Origin: Candidatus Nomurabacteria bacterium
Lineage (GTDB): Bacteria; Patescibacteriota; Minisyncoccia; Phycocordibacterales; UBA9973
DNA: 8,692 nt
Assembly: GCA_943356425.1 (NCBI GenBank)
Contig: CALRFE010000024.1
Span: 1 to 8,692, forward strand
Reading direction: 5' to 3'
Within the stretch, counting starts at the first letter, position 1, and every line of letters begins with the position of its first letter. The notes under the pieces were generated by a model. It was not told where the DNA came from, did not search any database, and worked only from the letters and a program-made list of their open reading frames with translations. Made by a program: the position numbers and the translations under genes. Of this stretch, positions 1 through 6,543 are shown piece by piece.

Positions 1-256
1 ACTCGGCAGCTATAAAAAATATTTTATTCACACACTTGGTCACGGCGTCGGTCGTCGTATTCATGAACTGCCACGCATGTATTTCAAGCGCGAAAAAGAT
101 ATTTTCAAAGAGGGAATGGCGATCACTATCGAACCCGGAATATATATACCGAACAAGCTCGGCATTCGCATTGAAGATACGTATTGTATCGGAAAGAATG
201 GTCCAAAAGCTCTGACAAAATCTCCGACAAAATTGCTCATTTTTCCTCGAAAATAG
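1..256 (+). CDS. M24-family metallopeptidase, Xaa-Pro aminopeptidase/dipeptidase type (3' end only)
   Basis: This is the last 84 codons of a gene whose start lies left of the window; reading begins at base 2 and ends at TAG 254-256. The translation contains the C-terminal half of the pita-bread (M24) catalytic fold. The 'HTLGHGVGRRIHE' segment carries the metal/substrate histidines. 'TIEPGIY' supplies one metal-ligand glutamate and 'GIRIEDTYCI' the last one. In this family a dinuclear metal centre removes N-terminal residues before proline (PepP) or cleaves Xaa-Pro dipeptides (PepQ). The fragment is too short to separate these, but methionine aminopeptidase is less likely because the motif set and the tail after RIED fit the PepP/PepQ branch. 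No signal peptide can be judged. The next gene starts 27 nt after the stop and has its own promoter-like element. Confidence 0.88.
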   Translation, partial: LGSYKKYFIHTLGHGVGRRIHELPRMYFKREKDIFKEGMAITIEPGIYIPNKLGIRIEDTYCIGKNGPKALTKSPTKLLIFPRK

Positions 257-266
257 CCACAAAACG

Positions 267-275
267 TGCTATACT
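267..275 (+). promoter_or_regulatory. Extended -10 promoter element just before the membrane-protein gene
   Basis: TG-C-TATACT (TG at 267-268, hexamer 270-275) fits the extended -10 consensus TGnTATAAT. No convincing -35 hexamer lies 16-18 nt upstream, as is common for extended -10 promoters. A transcript would start about 7 nt after the hexamer, at about 282-283. The ATG at 284 would then lie at or next to the transcript 5' end, giving a leaderless mRNA. This is inferred from sequence only. Confidence 0.5.
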
Positions 276-283
276 GGCCCCGT

Positions 284-1024
284 ATGGATAAAGAACTTTC
301 AATACCTGAAGCATTTTCGCACGGCTATCTGATGTTCAAAAAACACGGCACAGCGCTCTTTCCGTCGCTCGGCTTTTTTGGATTTGTCATCATATTTTTC
401 GGCATCATCATAAAAGGAACAGAAGTTTCTGCGCCTCTTGCGTCACATCTTTTTAATGCTGCCGGGACGATCATAGAGCTCGTTCTTATGCTCGGATTGA
501 TCCATATGGTCTTTGCGCTTGAAAAGGATGAAAAAATTTCTTTCAAGGATCTTTTTGCTGTTCGCCATCTTTTCTTCAGATATTTTTTTGCGATCATCTT
601 TTTGGTGATCGCGTTCGGTGTCCTCTGCATCATTCCGGCATTTCTTCTTATCTACTATGCCGATACCCATGGCCATCTATTTTTTCCGTTCACGATCGGT
701 GTCGCGATCCTCGCTGTCGGTGTTTTTTTTATGACCCGGCTGAAATTGATGGCATATGTCATCGTCGCCGAAAATAAGAAGACCATTGCTGCGCTCAAGA
801 GAAGTTGGCAACTCACGAAAGGCAACAGTGTGACTTTTTTTGCCTTTGTCCTTTTGGCCGGCATCTTCAATCTTGTCGGCGCTGCGCTTTTTCTGATCGG
901 ACTTTTGGTGACTGTCCCGATCACACTCTTTGGAATGGTGTATGTCTATAAGCAGTTGGCGCATAATGCTGACGAACTGTCTCAACATGAAAAAAAAGAT
1001 CAAAGCACCATTTCTATCGCCTAA
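284..1024 (+). CDS. Polytopic membrane protein of unknown function (GPDPase-membrane-domain/YciC-like)
   Basis: This encodes 246 residues from ATG 284. An upstream in-frame GTG at 266 would add six residues but overlaps the extended -10, so ATG is preferred. Hydrophobic segments lie at about residues 24-43, 60-78, 97-126, 131-162 and 183-222; the last three are long enough to hold more than one helix, so about six membrane passes are likely. Between them is 'ENKKTIAALKRSWQLTKGN' (163-181). This resembles the conserved cytoplasmic 'AL.RSW.LT.GN' motif of a broad group of membrane proteins that includes GPDPase-linked membrane domains and YciC-like proteins. The tail is short, charged and cytoplasmic-looking. 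It is the first gene of the run leading to murC, and its 3' end overlaps the flavoprotein gene by 38 nt. No catalytic residues are recognisable; membrane homeostasis or transport is only a guess. Confidence 0.72.
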   Translation: MDKELSIPEAFSHGYLMFKKHGTALFPSLGFFGFVIIFFGIIIKGTEVSAPLASHLFNAAGTIIELVLMLGLIHMVFALEKDEKISFKDLFAVRHLFFRYFFAIIFLVIAFGVLCIIPAFLLIYYADTHGHLFFPFTIGVAILAVGVFFMTRLKLMAYVIVAENKKTIAALKRSWQLTKGNSVTFFAFVLLAGIFNLVGAALFLIGLLVTVPITLFGMVYVYKQLAHNADELSQHEKKDQSTISIA

Positions 1025-2294
1025 TATAAAAGACACCTCGTTTGATGTTATCGTCGTAGGCGGTGGTCCTGCAGGGATGATGGCTGCAGGGCGCGCTGCC
1101 GAAGGCGGCGCGCGTGTTCTGCTTTTGGAAAAAAATGAGAAGCTCGGCAAAAAACTGCTCATCACCGGCGGGGGCCGTTGTAACGTCATGAACGGCGAAA
1201 CTGATGTCCATGCACTGACTAAAAAATATGGGAAGAAAGGGGCTTTTTTATTTTCCCCACTTTCACAATTTGGCGTTCGGGATACGTTCTCTTTTTTAGA
1301 TGTTCATGGGATCCAGACCATCGAAGAAGAAGGGAAACGTATTTTTCCAAAGACCGAACGAGCGGAAACTATCTGGAACATGTGTCTCGAGTATATGAAG
1401 AAAGGGAAGGTCATTACCTGCGTGCGATCGCGTGTTACCGGATTTTCTCACCGAAATGGACGCATTACCGGCGTACAGACGGCGAGTGGCAACTACACAG
1501 GGGACTCCTATATACTTGCGACTGGCGGAAAATCACATCCCGAAACTGGTTCAACAGGCGAAGGCTTTACGTGGCTTTCAAAAATCGGTCATACGATTAA
1601 GGATAGCGCTGGCGCGCTCGTGCCGGTCGCCGTTTCAGATTCATGGATAAAAAAAGCACAAGGAACTTCTTTTAAAGAAGCAAAAGTGGCGCTTATTGCA
1701 AATGGCGAAAAAGTAGAAGAACAAACAGGAAAAATATTGTTCACCCATTTCGGGCTCTCGGGTCCGCTCATCTTGAATATGGCAGCAAGCATCGGCGAGC
1801 GCCTGAAGTATCGAGAAAAAATTTCTCTCTTGATCGATCTTTTTCCCAAGATGGATCTCGGAACGCTCGATCGGCATATTGAAAAAATTATCAGAGAAAA
1901 TCAGAACAAAAAATGGAAAAATGTTTTTGATAGTATCGTTCCTCCAAAACTTGCACAGACACTCATCCTTTCAACAAAAATTGACGGAGAGATATCGGTA
2001 AATGCTATTTCTCGCGACGCGCGGAAAGCGGTCGGAAAACTTTTAAAAGGTCTTTCTGCGAATCCGACTCACTTGCTCGGTCTCGACAAAGCGGTCATTT
2101 CAGGCGGGGGAGTAGATTTGCGCGAAGTTGATTTTAAAACAATGCAATCCAAATTGTTTCCGAATCTTTTTTTGGTCGGCGATGTGCTTGATTTTGACCG
2201 ACCGACGGGCGGATATAGCTTGCAGATCTGTTGGACGACCGGATATGTTGCCGGCACGCACGCTCAATTATTATCAAAATCTATAGTACAATAA
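987..2294 (+). CDS. HI0933/BaiN-like FAD-dependent oxidoreductase
   Basis: This encodes 435 residues from ATG 987. The frame is open back to 930, but only the part from MKKKIK onward is family-like, and no usable start lies between 987 and the FAD-binding fold. Motifs in order: N-terminal Rossmann 'VIVVGGGPAG' (21-30) with the ribose-binding 'LEKN' (47-50); the family signature 'GGGRCNVMN' (61-69); 'ATGGKSHPETGSTGEG' (178-193); 'FTHFGLSGP' (252-260); and near the C-terminus 'TMQSK' (385-389), then 'LVGDVLDFDRPTGGYSLQ' (396-413), which closes the FAD site. The length is close to that usual for HI0933-like proteins. Members are often annotated 'aminoacetone oxidase family' or NAD(P)/FAD-dependent oxidoreductase. 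BaiN is a bile-acid reductase in gut bacteria, but the natural substrate is unknown for most members and cannot be read here. The protein is probably cytoplasmic. The start lies inside the preceding gene, suggesting translational coupling. Confidence 0.9.
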   Translation: MKKKIKAPFLSPNIKDTSFDVIVVGGGPAGMMAAGRAAEGGARVLLLEKNEKLGKKLLITGGGRCNVMNGETDVHALTKKYGKKGAFLFSPLSQFGVRDTFSFLDVHGIQTIEEEGKRIFPKTERAETIWNMCLEYMKKGKVITCVRSRVTGFSHRNGRITGVQTASGNYTGDSYILATGGKSHPETGSTGEGFTWLSKIGHTIKDSAGALVPVAVSDSWIKKAQGTSFKEAKVALIANGEKVEEQTGKILFTHFGLSGPLILNMAASIGERLKYREKISLLIDLFPKMDLGTLDRHIEKIIRENQNKKWKNVFDSIVPPKLAQTLILSTKIDGEISVNAISRDARKAVGKLLKGLSANPTHLLGLDKAVISGGGVDLREVDFKTMQSKLFPNLFLVGDVLDFDRPTGGYSLQICWTTGYVAGTHAQLLSKSIVQ

Positions 2295-2298
2295 TCCT

Positions 2299-3213
2299 AT
2301 GTTTTTCGGAGCAGTCATAACAATTGTAGGTCTTTCTGTCTTTGAGACCGTTTCTTCTGTTGATAATGCGATCATCAATGCTGAAGTCTTGACGACGATG
2401 GGCGCTCGGGCTCGCCGCTGGTTCTTGACGTGGGGACTTTTTATTGCTGTATTTCTCATTCGTGGACTTCTGCCATGGGCGATCGTCTTTATCGTCAATC
2501 CATCGCTTGGTCCGATCGGCGCACTGACCGCAACATTTTCAAATGATCCATCAGTGCTCGCATCTGTTGAACGATCCGCACCGCTTCTCTTGATCGCAGG
2601 TGGCGTATTTTTACTCCTCCTATTTTTTCACTGGCTCTTCATGGAGGAAAAACATTTCGGACTTCCCGTCGCTGAGCGATTTTTCATGCGCCAAGGTGTT
2701 TGGTTTTATGCAACTGCCTCCATTCTCATTCTTCTGATCGCATGGTTCGCCATCAAGATCGATGACATGCTCGCCTTTGCTGCGCTCATCGGTTCAACGG
2801 CATTTTTCATCACGCATGGTTTCAAAAAAAATGCAGAAGAGAGCGAAAAGAAATTGCTCGACACACGCCGATCCGATATTTCAAAACTGCTCTATCTCGA
2901 AGTGATCGATGGCATTTTTTCGATCGATTCAGTGCTCGGTTCGTTTGCGTTCACACTCTCAGTTCCGCTCATCATCATCGGTAATGGATTCGGTGCCTTG
3001 CTCGTCCGGCAGCTCACTATGGGAAATGTCAGCCGTATCAAGAAATATGTCTACCTCAAGAACGGCGCGATGTATTCAGTGCTCTGTCTTGGTCTTATCA
3101 TGACACTCGATGCATTCGGCGTGCACATCCCTGAATTTCTTTCACCAGTCGTAACAGTTGCTGTCATTGGTTATTTCTTCTATAAATCGCATCGCGCACT
3201 GCGCAATAAATAA
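2299..3213 (+). CDS. DUF475 / TerC-superfamily integral membrane protein
   Basis: This encodes 304 residues from ATG 2299, 4 nt after the flavoprotein stop. It is strongly hydrophobic, with about seven to eight membrane segments (about 3-20, 43-65, 95-114, 136-150, 157-173, 213-235, 257-274, 281-295). Two acidic repeats typical of the TerC fold are visible: 'FETVSSVDNAIINA' (15-28) and 'LYLEVIDGIFSIDSVLGSFA' (198-217). Their Glu, Asp and Asn residues lie in the membrane and are thought to bind metal in this superfamily. 'IIIGNGFGALLVRQLT' (225-240) is another conserved stretch. A charged cytoplasmic loop lies at about 175-195. TerC relatives such as Alx and YkoY have been linked to manganese export. 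Metal handling is therefore a reasonable family-level inference, but the substrate of DUF475 proteins is not established. No Shine-Dalgarno is visible; a TACAAT box precedes the ATG by 6 nt. Confidence 0.85.
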   Translation: MFFGAVITIVGLSVFETVSSVDNAIINAEVLTTMGARARRWFLTWGLFIAVFLIRGLLPWAIVFIVNPSLGPIGALTATFSNDPSVLASVERSAPLLLIAGGVFLLLLFFHWLFMEEKHFGLPVAERFFMRQGVWFYATASILILLIAWFAIKIDDMLAFAALIGSTAFFITHGFKKNAEESEKKLLDTRRSDISKLLYLEVIDGIFSIDSVLGSFAFTLSVPLIIIGNGFGALLVRQLTMGNVSRIKKYVYLKNGAMYSVLCLGLIMTLDAFGVHIPEFLSPVVTVAVIGYFFYKSHRALRNK

Positions 3214-3214
3214 T

Positions 3215-4543
3215 ATGCGAGGGTATAAAGAATATTTCAAAGGAAAAAAAATCACCATCATGGGACTTGGTCTTTTAGGCAAAGGGCTCGGTGATGCACG
3301 GTTTTTAGCAGAATATGGTGCGCAGCTTACGATCACTGATCGCAAGACCAGAGAGCAACTTGCTTCGTCTGTTGCTCTCTTAAAAAAATATAAGAATATA
3401 AAATTTGTTCTAGGAAAACACGAATTTGAAGATTTTGAGAATTGCGATTTTGTTTTGAAAGCGCAAGGCGTACCGCTCGATTCTCCTTATATAGCGCATG
3501 CGCGAATGCACCATATTCCGATCCGTATGGACGATGAACTGTTCGTCGAATTCGCTCCAAACGTCACGATAATTGGCGTAACCGGTACACGCGGAAAGAC
3601 AACAACTGCGACACTGGTGCATCATATTTTAAAAGTGGCTAAAAGAAGGACACACCTTGCCGGTAATATTCGCGGTGTTGCGACACTCGAACTTTTGAAG
3701 AAAATAAAAACAGGCGATATCGTCGTTCTTGAACTTTCTTCGTGGCAATTGCAAGGATTTCATGATGCGAAAATTTCTCCACATATCGCGGTTTTTACGA
3801 ATTTCATGGACGATCATATGAATTATTATCCATCACGCAAGGAATATTTCTTCGATAAGAGCGCCATCTACAAATATCAGAAAAAAGGGGACATCACAAT
3901 TCTTGGCGAACAAGTTGCAAAAAAAGTCCTCCAAAGAATTAGCGCGCAGATCATTCCAAGTAAAAATGATATTCCAAAATCGTGGAAAATCCCGTTGCCG
4001 GGAGAACATAATCGCGAAAACGTTGCACTTGCCGTTGCAGTCGCACGTGCGCTTACAATCCCACTTCCTCTCATTAAAAAAGGCGTTGAATCTTTCAAAG
4101 CAGTCGAGGGCAGATTGGAATTGCTCCGTACGTATAAAGGAATAAAAATTTATAACGATAACAATTCTACAACTCCGGAAGCGACGATTGCTGCGCTCAA
4201 AGCATTTGAGTCAAAAGTTAAAGGTCAAAAGTCAAATGTTATTCTCATCATGGGCGGAGCTGACAAAGGACTTGATATGAAGCCACTTATAAGAATGTTG
4301 CCAAAGTACACGAAAGAAATCATTTTATTACCAGGAACTGGAAGTGAAAAGCTAAAAGCTAAAAACTATAACCTAAAACCTGTTTTTGCAAAGGATTTAA
4401 AGGATGCGGTTTCTAAAGCGCTTGCAGTTGCAAAAAAAGGCGACATTATATTGTTTTCTCCAACGTTCGCTTCATTCGGACTTTTTGTAAACGAATATGA
4501 CCGAAATGACCAGTTTGTAAAAATAATTAAGGGATTGAAATAA
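3215..4543 (+). CDS. murD: UDP-N-acetylmuramoyl-L-alanine--D-glutamate ligase (MurD)
   Basis: This encodes 442 residues, a normal MurD length. ATG 3215 follows the previous stop by one base; the frame is open upstream, but that part overlaps the DUF475 gene and is not MurD-like. MurD joins D-glutamate to UDP-MurNAc-L-Ala with ATP in the cytoplasm. N-domain: 'ITIMGLGLLGKG' (13-24). ATPase domain: P-loop 'GVTGTRGKTTTATL' (121-134), 'VLELSSWQLQGF' (171-182), 'NFMDDHMNYY' (196-205), and 'DKSAIYKY' (214-221), where K215 fits the carbamylated lysine position. C-domain: 'EHNRENVALAVA' (264-275), 'EGRLELL' (298-304), 'NDNNSTTPEATIAAL' (314-328), 'IMGGADKGLD' (345-354) and 'SPTFASFGLF' (415-424). The C-terminal 'YDRNDQF' has Asn where MurD usually has Gly. 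Two short Lys-rich inserts (about 332-341 and 378-387) are encoded by small direct repeats. The ELSSWQL and SPTFASF motifs favour MurD over other Mur ligases. Confidence 0.93.
   Translation: MRGYKEYFKGKKITIMGLGLLGKGLGDARFLAEYGAQLTITDRKTREQLASSVALLKKYKNIKFVLGKHEFEDFENCDFVLKAQGVPLDSPYIAHARMHHIPIRMDDELFVEFAPNVTIIGVTGTRGKTTTATLVHHILKVAKRRTHLAGNIRGVATLELLKKIKTGDIVVLELSSWQLQGFHDAKISPHIAVFTNFMDDHMNYYPSRKEYFFDKSAIYKYQKKGDITILGEQVAKKVLQRISAQIIPSKNDIPKSWKIPLPGEHNRENVALAVAVARALTIPLPLIKKGVESFKAVEGRLELLRTYKGIKIYNDNNSTTPEATIAALKAFESKVKGQKSNVILIMGGADKGLDMKPLIRMLPKYTKEIILLPGTGSEKLKAKNYNLKPVFAKDLKDAVSKALAVAKKGDIILFSPTFASFGLFVNEYDRNDQFVKIIKGLK
4210..4236 (+). repeat. Short A-rich direct repeats inside murD (island 1)
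   Basis: The 9-mer GTCAAAAGT occurs at 4210-4218 and 4224-4232, followed by a partial third copy GTCAAA (4231-4236). It encodes the Lys/Ser-rich stretch 'SKVKGQKSN' (333-341), which lies between the conserved 'EATIAAL' and 'ILIMGGADKG' blocks, where a surface loop is expected. This reads like a small expansion in a tolerant loop. Confidence 0.6.
4347..4380 (+). repeat. Heptamer tandem repeat inside murD (island 2)
   Basis: AAAAGCT occurs at 4347-4353 and 4354-4360, followed by the variant AAAAACT (4361-4367) and a looser copy, CCTAAAACC (4372-4380). Because the unit is seven bases, each copy is read in a different frame; together they give 'EKLKAKNYNLKP'. It lies in a loop after 'LLPGTGS' and before 'VFAKDL'. 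Confidence 0.6.
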
Positions 4544-4545
4544 TC

Positions 4546-5052
4546 ATGAACAAAATATATTTCATCACTGGAGCTTCTGGGTCAGGAAAAACTACAACCT
4601 TGAAGTTATTGGAAGAGGAAAATAAAAAAAACTTTGCCTTTTGTTATTTTGATAGCGTCGGTGTTCCTTCTGGTGAAGAAATGGAAAAGCAATATGGTAG
4701 TGGTGAAAATTGGCAAAAATCCATGATCCTCTTTTGGGTTAAAGAAATGAAAGAAAAATATTTAGATCAGACACCTACTATTCTAGATGGTCAAATGCGG
4801 ATTTCTTTTATTGATGAAGCTTGTAAGCAAAATGGAGTTAATGAGTATGTAATTATTTTATTTGATTGTTCTGATATGGAAAGGACAAAAAGATTAATAA
4901 AACGTGGTCATCCCGAACTTGCTAATCCTGATATGTTTAATTGGGCAAAATATTTAAGAAACGAAGCAACCAATCGAGGTGCTATAATTATAGACACCAG
5001 TAATTTTTCGATTGAAGAAAGTAAAAAAACCCTTTTAGAAACACTACAATAA
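4546..5052 (+). CDS. Small P-loop NTPase, kinase-like (AAA_18/AAA_33 type), AT-rich
   Basis: This encodes 168 residues from ATG 4546, 2 nt after murD. A Walker A motif 'GASGSGKT' (9-16) follows the first strand 'IYFIT', as in small-molecule kinases of the adenylate/shikimate/nucleoside kinase fold. A second strand ends in 'TILDGQMR' (78-85), where such kinases hold a substrate-binding or Walker-B-like Asp. 'YVIILFDCS' (101-109) is the third strand. 'MERTKRLIKRG' (111-121) resembles the Arg-rich lid. 'AIIIDTSNFSIEES' (146-159) is the usual last strand plus helix. No signal peptide or membrane segment is present, so it should be cytoplasmic. The substrate cannot be named. Base composition differs from its surroundings: hand-counted 60-base lines give about 27-33% GC here, against about 40-47% in sampled lines of murD and murC. 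This suggests recent acquisition. It need not act in peptidoglycan synthesis despite its position. Confidence 0.8.
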   Translation: MNKIYFITGASGSGKTTTLKLLEEENKKNFAFCYFDSVGVPSGEEMEKQYGSGENWQKSMILFWVKEMKEKYLDQTPTILDGQMRISFIDEACKQNGVNEYVIILFDCSDMERTKRLIKRGHPELANPDMFNWAKYLRNEATNRGAIIIDTSNFSIEESKKTLLETLQ

Positions 5053-5056
5053 GCAT

Positions 5057-6361
5057 ATGGACCTCGATCTCTCGAAAATAAAAAATGTCTTTTTTGTCGG
5101 TATTGGTGGCATCGGCATTTCGGCGATCGCGCGGATGTTATTGCTTGATGGCAAGAGGATTTTCGGTTCGGACATTGCAGAAAATAACATAACACATGAG
5201 CTCAAATTACTCGGCGCAAAAATTACTATTGGTCAAGATTTTACGCTCATTCCAAAAGAAACGGAGCTCATCGTGTACACGATCGCGATCGGACACTACG
5301 AACCGAAACTCCTCGAAGCAATTAAAAATTCCGGTATTCCATTCAAAAGCTATCCTGAAATGCTCGCGATCGTGACGGAAGGGAAATACACGATCGCAGT
5401 TTCAGGCACGCACGGCAAGACAACGACGACATCGATGATTGCAAAAATTTTGATTGAAACACGTCATGATCCGTCGGTCATTGTCGGTAGTATTCTCAAA
5501 GAACAGCAGTCAAATTTGATCATCGGACGAAGTGAATATTTTGTCGTTGAGGCGTGCGAATATGAGCGCTCATTCTTGAATATTAAGCCGAAAATTTTGG
5601 TCATTACGAATATCGAAGCAGATCACCTCGACTACTACAAAGATCTTTCCGAGATCCAAAAAGCTTTTGGGGAGCTCGTTGATCAGACCGATGCAGTGGT
5701 CATTTGTAATCCAAATGATCCAGTGCTTGCGCCAATACTTGCTGAAAAGACCATTAAAATCGTTGATTATATGGCATATCTTAAGGATGTACCCGCGCTC
5801 CATGTGCTCGGAGTGCATAATCGCCTTGATGCTGCGTGCGCGATCGCAGTTGCTGCTGTTTTGAAGATTGACATACTCGAAGCTCAAAGTGCATTGCAAA
5901 AGTTTCAAGGAGCAGCGCGCCGTCTTGAGAAAAAAGGGACGACTGCGTCAGGCGTAATCGTCTACGACGATTACGCTCACCATCCGACCGAAGTCCGTGC
6001 GAGTTTACAAGGTCTCCGCGAAATATATCCGAAAGGTGAGAAAAAAATTACGATACTTTTTCAACCGCATCTGTACAGCCGAACGAAAGCGCTCTTCGAT
6101 GAATTCGTGACGTGTTTTGACGAAGCAGATACCGTCCTTTTACTTCCGATTTACTTTGCTCGCGAAGCACCGGATCCAGAAGTATCTTCTGAAAAATTAA
6201 GTGCTGCGATCCATGCGCATCGCGCGGGTGATATTCAGGCCTTTTTAAATTTTGATGAAGCAGAAAAATATATCGAAAGCATGAAGCTTGGCGAACAAGA
6301 TGTTTTGGTGACCATGGGTGCGGGTGAGGCGTACAAAATCGCCGATACATTGCTCCGGTAA
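5057..6361 (+). CDS. murC: UDP-N-acetylmuramate--L-alanine ligase (MurC)
   Basis: This encodes 434 residues from ATG 5057, 4 nt after the kinase-like gene. MurC attaches L-alanine to UDP-MurNAc with ATP, the step before MurD. N-domain: 'VFFVGIGGIGISAIA' (11-25), the UDP-binding glycine loop, and 'GSDIAEN' (37-43). ATPase domain: P-loop 'VSGTHGKTTTTSM' (115-127), 'VEACEYERSFLNIKP' (164-178, closer to the Firmicutes-type MurC motif than to the E. coli form), and 'ITNIEADHLDYY' (183-194). C-domain: 'VLGVHNRLDAACA' (250-262), 'YDDYAHHPTEVRA' (303-315), 'FQPHLYSRT' (335-343), 'YFAREAPDPEVSS' (366-378) and 'VTMGAGE' (418-424). It is shorter than the usual 450-490 residues. The missing part is the end of the ATPase domain: only about 30 residues separate 'CNPNDP' (217-222) from 'LGVHNR'. 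All catalytic motifs remain, so it should be active. MurC rather than Mpl because of the HHPTEVRA/QPHLYSRT set. Confidence 0.94.
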   Translation: MDLDLSKIKNVFFVGIGGIGISAIARMLLLDGKRIFGSDIAENNITHELKLLGAKITIGQDFTLIPKETELIVYTIAIGHYEPKLLEAIKNSGIPFKSYPEMLAIVTEGKYTIAVSGTHGKTTTTSMIAKILIETRHDPSVIVGSILKEQQSNLIIGRSEYFVVEACEYERSFLNIKPKILVITNIEADHLDYYKDLSEIQKAFGELVDQTDAVVICNPNDPVLAPILAEKTIKIVDYMAYLKDVPALHVLGVHNRLDAACAIAVAAVLKIDILEAQSALQKFQGAARRLEKKGTTASGVIVYDDYAHHPTEVRASLQGLREIYPKGEKKITILFQPHLYSRTKALFDEFVTCFDEADTVLLLPIYFAREAPDPEVSSEKLSAAIHAHRAGDIQAFLNFDEAEKYIESMKLGEQDVLVTMGAGEAYKIADTLLR

Positions 6362-6393
6362 ACTGCTATTTGAGGTAGCACATAGGTCTGGAT

Positions 6394-6426
6394 AAGACGG
6401 AATACGAGGTCCGTCTTTTTGTTTTG
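6394..6426 (+). terminator. Intrinsic terminator after murC
   Basis: An 8-bp perfect stem AAGACGGA/TCCGTCTT (6394-6401 with 6410-6417) has an 8-nt loop and is followed by T's (TTTTTGTTTTG, 6416-6426, partly shared with the stem). It begins 33 nt after the murC stop and should end the operon transcript. A weaker 5-bp hairpin, TGCTA/TAGCA (6364-6368 with 6376-6380), lies between it and murC. Confidence 0.8.
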
Positions 6427-6467
6427 ACCAATGGCTCGAAATCCTCAATATTAGTCCACATTTTTTG

Positions 6468-6496
6468 TTGTTTTTGTTGTGTTTATATCATATAAT
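6468..6496 (+). promoter_or_regulatory. Sigma-70-type promoter for the secreted repeat protein
   Basis: A perfect TATAAT (6491-6496) lies 17 nt downstream of TTGTTT (6468-6473), within a T-rich and AT-rich stretch that may act as an UP-like element. Transcription would start near 6502-6504, after the murC terminator, so the downstream gene is a separate unit. The predicted leader is about 41 nt. It contains a possible bulged hairpin (GTT..GAG near 6504-6512 with CTCAAC 6521-6526) and a 9-codon open frame beginning with ATG 6502. Confidence 0.65.
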
Positions 6497-6543
6497 ATAT
6501 TATGTTGGTGAGTGTTTTACCTCAACAATAAACGATATATTCT

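Noticed and set aside
930..986. Upstream extension of the flavoprotein to ATG 930
   Set aside because: These 19 residues lie inside the previous gene, are not family-like and would lengthen the overlap to 95 nt.
677..1189. 170-codon - strand frame over the end of the membrane protein and start of the flavoprotein
   Set aside because: Ser/Lys/Arg/Asp-rich nonsense translation opposite two well-supported + strand genes.
3158..3214. Upstream start for MurD at 3158
   Set aside because: It overlaps the DUF475 coding end. ATG 3215 gives a normal MurD length and a normal distance to the N-domain glycine motif.
3201..3217. Leaderless promoter before murD
   Set aside because: The AT-rich CAATAAATAAT stretch offers no good -10 at 6-8 nt from the ATG and no -35; murD is more simply read through from the gene 1 nt upstream.
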